Origin: Buddleja alternifolia
Lineage: Eukaryota > Streptophyta > Magnoliopsida > Lamiales > Scrophulariaceae
Direction: 5' to 3'
NCBI GenBank assembly: GCA_019426215.1
Contig: CM033391.1
Span: forward strand, 7,862,708 to 7,926,707
DNA length: 64,000 nt
Numbering within the stretch: the first letter of the stretch is position 1; every line of letters begins with the position of its first letter. The position numbers and the translations under genes were made by a program. Positions 58,967-64,000 of the stretch are shown here, piece after piece. The notes beneath the pieces are model-generated. The model did not search any database. It had not been told where the DNA came from and saw nothing but the letters and a program-made list of their open reading frames with translations.

Positions 58967-59485
58967 TGATATGTGTGGGAAGCACACCAATGATAATATG
59001 CGATATATGATATGAAAATATGATATAAAACACGAATTATAAGTAAAGAACACGAGACATTTACGTGGTAAAAGAGTCGATCCTTTATTAGTGTTTGTAG
59101 TTGATATATATACATGTTTATGAGGGGGTGACTAATAAGGTAAGTCAACTATTCCTAAATGTACAATGGAAAGTAGAATAAATCCTAATCCTTCCATCTT
59201 GAGCCATCTCTTTTATGGTATAATTGACAGGTCAGTTAGAGTGATCTCTGCAGGTCCGGATATGGTAAGTACATCCCCTGATTGATCCTTGTCTGATCCT
59301 TATCTCCAGGCTTGCCTTATATAGAATGCTGTATCTGGACAGGTCGGGATAGGGCGAACCTCAGGAGGGACGGACCTGACTATAATGTCTTCTAAAGGAG
59401 TCTGAGTCCGTTATGCTGTTGGGCTTGGGCCCTTAATCATGTTGGGCTACCAGCTTGGCCCAAGAGCCTATTTCGACCCACATCA
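58967..59485 (-). repeat. 5' LTR of the gypsy element
   Basis: 519 bp, plus-strand ends tgatatgtgtgggaagcaca and cgacccacatca. It has a 33-bp deletion and about 20 substitutions compared with the 3' LTR. Confidence 0.92.
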
Positions 59486-59647
59486 ATATATATATACATA
59501 CGTGTGCGTGTATGTGTGAATATATATATGTATATATATATATATATTTATATATATTCACACATACACGCACACATATAAGAATCGTGAAGAGATTAAG
59601 GATCAAAATAGTAATTTGAAAAATGAAAATACTCAATCCAACAATTC

Positions 59648-59688
<41 letters not shown>

Positions 59689-59943
59689 GTAAAAGTTATA
59701 TGTCAATTGTATACATAAGATTAAGAAATTAGGAATCCGAGTAAATTGGCTTTCACTGTCTGATTGGGGTTTCGTCAAATGGAGAATTCGAAACAAATCT
59801 ATGCAACTTTATGAATTGTAAGTATTACAATAATGATGAAAGATGACTTTATTCGATATTCTTTTAAGTCTTTCGAAATGTTTGGCATTTAAAATTATGC
59901 CTAATAGAAATAGAAAGACACGATAAGAACTTGTATATAATCA

Positions 59944-60733
59944 TAGGGATGGCAACGGGACGGGAATGAGACGGGTATGGCAGGACTCATTTCCCGTCCC
60001 ATTTAAAAAAAATTGGACCCGGACCCATCCCGGACCCGGTCATTTCCCGGTCCCGGCCGGACCCGTCCCGGACCCGGTCATTTCCCAGCGGGTCCGGGTC
60101 CTTCCCATTAGACCCAGCTGATCTTTTTTAAAAAATTGCAATAATAGTGATATGGAGTATTTTTACTTCATATTTAATAAAAGTAAAACAAGATCGTATG
60201 CCCTATCCCATTTATCCAAAAAAAAAGACAAGAGTGCATGGTGTTATGGAGTATTTTTTTAAATAATTAATAAAGGGGGAACAAGGCAACATGGGCCTAA
60301 CTCATTGTGTTTCAAATCCCCCTCCCCACCCCTCACCCCGTCACCCGCCCATGTGCAGTGTGTGTGTTTTTTGTGTCTATGTGTGGATGTGATATATATA
60401 TATAGTACTAGTGTCTAGTTTTGTGCCGACAATTACACCCAAAAAGGGTACTAATATATATAAATATATATACACTATATAGGTGGACACTTAGAGCCCA
60501 CCACTATAAAGGGCACTAACATTATAAATATATATATACAATAACATATATAATTAAAAAACAATATATATTTTATTAACCGGGTCCGGGACCGGGACGG
60601 GTATCGACTGGACTCGTTTCCCGTCCCGGACCCGGCCGGGTCTTAAATTTCTATTTTTTTAGACTCATTCCCGTCCCATTAGGGATGGGTCCGGGACGGG
60701 TACTCGTTAAACCCGGACTCATTGCCATCCCTA
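59944..60733. mobile_element. hAT element, 790 bp, non-autonomous
   Basis: Same family as 44778-46109: ends tagggatggcaacgggacgg and actcattgccatcccta, with acccggtcatttcccgg words inside. A perfect 8-bp duplication, tataatca, flanks it (59936-59943 and 60734-60741). The GC-rich leader seen in the longer copy is absent, so this is an internal-deletion derivative. Confidence 0.9.
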
Positions 60734-60767
60734 TATAATCATATATATGAACATTTTCTGGAGAGGT

Positions 60768-61014
60768 TGTCATAACCCAAAACCTCATTTTTCATTAAAT
60801 CACACATTAGCATAAATACCTGCATTTTAGTAGAATAATGATTTTCATTAATTAGATTTCATAATTTATTCGATTTGTGCTCGGCCAAAATATTTTACTA
60901 CCTGTCTTATATAGATGCTATTATATTTATATGTGAGTTAGTATACTCTTTAAGGTATATATATATATATAGATATGAATATTTCAAATATTAGAAATGT
61001 ATAATTGATGAATT

Positions 61015-61066
<52 letters not shown>

Positions 61067-63002
61067 CATATATGCACAAAGAATGAGAAAGTGATTAAGT
61101 GGTGGCACACTTAATTGAGTACACCTCATGCTTGGCAAAATGTGTCCATGAAAATTCATCCTCACTTATTCTCATCATTTTCTTCATTCTCACACACACC
61201 ACCACCTAGAGTTCAAGCTTCTAATATTTCTTCCACATAAAAATAGAAACAAAAATAGAAAAAAAATACAAAAGCTTGAAAGGAAGAAGAATCAAGAAAA
61301 TTTCAAGAATAGTTAGAAAGCATAATCTTGTTGTTTCTCTTAAGGTATATCATAGTTAATTATGTTTTTTTTGTGATGTGTATATGTTGTAGATGAGATA
61401 TAAATCAAGCTATATATGACCTGAAATAGAAAGTATTATATAATATATATGTATTTTAGGTAATTTCAGTTGCATGATGTTCAGTTTGTTTTTGAGATTT
61501 CAGTTTCTGAAGATGGGTTTTCAAACTGAAATTAGGTACCTAAACTTGTGAGTTTGATTATGAAAATTTTTCTGAAATGACTTTATTGTGTTTGAAACCT
61601 CTCTGAAAAATTTGGTAAGATTTCGAATTTTTTGGAATTTTCTAAAAATCGTTGAACAATACTGCCAGTTTGTTCGGCGGAATTGAGAACTGTTGCTGTT
61701 TTGAGGATATTTCGTTAACCTGGAAATTTGTTTTTACTCTAAAACTTTTATAGTAGATAGATACAGATGTTATAGAGACGTCATCCAAATTTCACAATTT
61801 TTCAGTAAACAAGAGATTTTAGAAAAATAGTTGAATATCGGGTGTCGGTTCTGAAAAAAATCTGTTGGGACAGCCTGTTTTGTTAATCGAATCGGAAATT
61901 AAATATAAAAATATTATGTCATGTTATTCAGCGTATTATATCAAGGGTAGTTATGCATTTTGATGTGTTTAATAGGTTGAGATTCCAATAGAGGAGCAGA
62001 AAACGCCGACTAGATGAAGACATCTTGACGAGCCACTATTTGTGAGTATAATTGGGTGGCTTGATAATTGACTCATCCTTCACTTTGATTGATAGTTCTA
62101 AATGCATCCTTTATTTGTCTATTTGTGTTGATTGGGAAACTTATGGTGTTGTGAACGCGGTTATATGATGATTGCATGATGGAAACGAATATGGTGAATA
62201 TACTTCATTGTGTAATATAGGTGAACTACATGAACTTTAACAAAGTGGAAATGTTATTGATGACTTGATGATGAAAATGAGATATATGCTATGAAAATGC
62301 ATTCATCCGACATAAGAGGTTCTGTTATGGCTGCTACTAATCTTGAGCCATGTGTTAAAGAATTTCCAGTAAAACTGGACCACAGAGTACCGTACGGCCA
62401 CCCGAGTTCACTGAACTCTCATGTGTTATACAAATTACAGAGTGTCATGGCCATTTTCGTGATCACGATTTACTCTTAGTTATAGCAGGCCATTAACAGT
62501 AAAATAAAATGACTAAGCATGTGCATCATGTGTTCTGATTGATATGACTTGAATGTGAAATGATTATGGATGATGTTCTTATGTGACTTCAAATGAGTGA
62601 TTGGTTGCTGATTTTCGTGTGCTTATAGGATGTCAACTATCTTGTACTTGATTATACTTGCTGAGCTTGCGACTCACCAAACGCAATGTTTTCTTTTGTA
62701 GGTGTAGATAGAGTTGATCCGTGAAGTTGTGTGCATAAGGTTGAAGTATGGATCAAAGGTCGGCTGACTGGTTTTCAAGTCCTTCTCCCTCAACTCATCA
62801 TTTGCATACCATATAGGGTTTCTTTTTGGTCTCTTGTAAAGTATAATGCCTAGATGTGTGTATATTGTTTTCTTTCTATGTTCATGTGTGAGGGTTGTGC
62901 AACTAGTGAAGTGGATGTTATTGCTTGTATATGATGTTCAAATGGGTACTATATATATATGGGTGATATTGGTATCTATGTGTTTCATGTAAGGATGTTA
63001 CA
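60768..63002. mobile_element. solo LTR, Tekay/Del-like chromovirus type, 2235 bp
   Basis: Begins tgtcataacccaaaacctca and ends aaggatgttaca, the characteristic ends of Tekay/Del-type gypsy LTRs. A 5-bp duplication, gaggt, flanks it (60763-60767 and 63003-63007). The inside has a transcript-like leader with CA-rich stretches but no retroelement genes. The small frame at 62291-62479 is not conserved-looking. An (AT)n run lies at about 61018-61063. Confidence 0.8.
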
Positions 63003-63007
63003 GAGGT

Positions 63008-63760
63008 ATCAAGAACTATTAGTATGTTTGATAAGCATTTTCTATATGAAACCTTATGGTTGATCTTTTATTTATTGTTTTACATATAAAAATAAAATTG
63101 TGGATGTCTGCTGGTTGATCCTACCTGTCTCCATAAAAATTGTGTTGAGATCATTGTTAGCTAGATTTTTATAGAAACAATGGTTGTTATAGATGAGCAT
63201 GACTCGGTGAAAATGTATATGGATTTATAGAAAATGAAAGAACTTAAGGTCACATTTGTGTGGGAAAAAAGTGCTGAGTATCGAGGATTTTTCACTAATA
63301 GAGAAATATTTATGGTTATCCAATGAATGAGGATCGATCATGAGACAACAAGGTATATGACGACTATGTTTAGCCGTTTGGCATAGCTCTTTGATAATTC
63401 TAAGAGCATATTCATACAAAAATATTTATGAAAAAATCGAACCTAAAATTGTAGTTTGTCAAACGCTACTATGTTTAGTTTATTGAAAAATAGTCTATAT
63501 ATATCTGAAGGTACAAATAAAGCTTCTTTATAGGCTAACGTAAAAACTACCTAACCCTTTTTTGTTTTTTTTTTAAACCAGCTAAAATCAAGGACATATA
63601 CTAAGAACATGTCCATGTTTTGTAGATATTATAAAAAATTTCTATTTAAAATGTGAAGATATTTAACGTAGTTTTAGAGCAATTATTGACTAAATAGAAA
63701 AAAACTAATTCAACCTAAAAGCATTTTTTTGTACGGTCATAATATAACTCTGCTACGGGT
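63008..63760. other. intergenic, no feature seen
   Basis: AT-rich sequence between the solo LTR and the last element. The minus frame at 63225-63419 has no recognisable motif. Confidence 0.4.
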
Positions 63761-64000
63761 AGGAAAAATTGCATTTTTGGTACACTAATGTGGTGTACAC
63801 GTTTTTTTTTTGATACACTAATATGGGGGGTAGCAATTTGGGTACATTAATGGTTAAAAAATTGACAATTTCAGTACATATCGCAAGAAATTGTGAGGTG
63901 CCGTTGGAAATTCCTGACATGGCCCCCGAAAAATATCAAAATTGGGAATTTTCCAAAATGAAGGGAAAATTGATGATGTGGCCGCCAAGTGGACAATGAA
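63761..64000. mobile_element. left end of a TIR element running out of the window
   Basis: Starts aggaaaaattgcatttttgg followed by tacactaatgtgg, the same kind of terminus as the element at 35160 (ggaaaaattgcaattttggt). Only this end is visible. Confidence 0.5.

Larger units (their letters stand above)
48621..59485 (-). mobile_element. full-length Ty3/gypsy retrotransposon, Tat/Retand-like, 10.9 kb
   Basis: The LTRs are 48621-49172 (3', 552 bp) and 58967-59485 (5', 519 bp), with TG...CA ends and a 5-bp duplication atata on both sides. A primer site tggcgccgtctgggga (58949-58964) and a polypurine tract (49173-49186) lie next to the LTRs as expected for minus orientation. Gag-protease-RT-RNaseH-integrase order is Ty3/gypsy. 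Between pol and the 3' LTR lie an antisense two-exon frame and a minisatellite, features known from the Tat/Ogre/Retand lineage. The LTRs differ at roughly 20 positions plus a 33-bp deletion, so insertion is not very recent. Confidence 0.92.
48465..59647. repeat. foldback element split by the gypsy element
   Basis: The left arm begins gaattgttggattgagtatt (48465). The right arm ends with its complement, aatactcaatccaacaattc (ending 59647). The arms share the cttaatctcttcacgattc segment and gt/at microsatellite words. Without the 10.9-kb insertion it would be about 320 bp. Confidence 0.75.

Noticed and set aside
56017..58969. Many plus-strand frames opposite gag-pol
   Set aside because: They are antisense shadows of the retrotransposon polyprotein with no conserved domain.
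62291..62479. 62-codon plus-strand frame
   Set aside because: It lies within the solo LTR and has no conserved motif or coding context.

Overview
The window is AT-rich nuclear DNA from a flowering plant, most likely a eudicot. It has short conserved exons with GT..AG introns, plant-specific families (PDIL1-type disulfide isomerase, REM-type B3 factor, arabinogalactan-like protein) and many nested plant transposons. No bacterial features, CRISPR arrays, rRNA or convincing tRNA genes were seen.

Host genes are sparse. (1) Minus strand, 3577-3817: the first two coding exons of a small membrane-protein gene (MISVLAQ...) that I do not recognise; its 3' end is unresolved. (2) Plus strand, 11012-16581: an intact 12-exon protein disulfide isomerase (580 aa, two CGHC sites, KDEL end). 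(3) Plus strand, 34255-34755: an intronless arabinogalactan/hydroxyproline-rich protein with one C-terminal membrane helix. (4) Minus strand, 40488-44208: a REM-type protein with two B3 domains joined by an acidic linker (317 aa from four coding exons). These genes do not form a pathway. Their introns and flanks are full of MITEs.

The rest is transposon-derived. 4085-10215 is a three-copy repeat; two copies carry a near-identical fragment of a ZIP metal transporter. About 18165-26900 is a large inverted-repeat element with amplified PPR-gene fragments, a tandem array of palindromes and a nested solo copia-type LTR. 27661-33833 is a Tourist-like MITE hit by a SINE and by a 5.3 kb Mutator-like element that carries a decayed plant-mobile-domain gene. 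35160-36722 is another long-TIR element with a coiled-coil reading frame. Two hAT elements (44778-46109, 59944-60733) have perfect 8-bp target duplications. 48621-59485 is a full-length Tat/Retand-like Ty3/gypsy element with an intron-like insert in integrase, a two-exon antisense reading frame and a minisatellite; it landed inside a foldback element. 60768-63002 is a solo LTR of chromovirus type with a 5-bp duplication. The window ends inside another TIR element.

The most unusual structures are the tandem palindrome array, the conserved ZIP island in diverged repeats, the Mutator-like element carrying a mobile-domain gene, and the gypsy element's antisense gene plus 130-bp intron-like insert. 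All coordinates, splice sites and target duplications were read by eye from the sequence. Family names come from recognising motifs, not from database searches.
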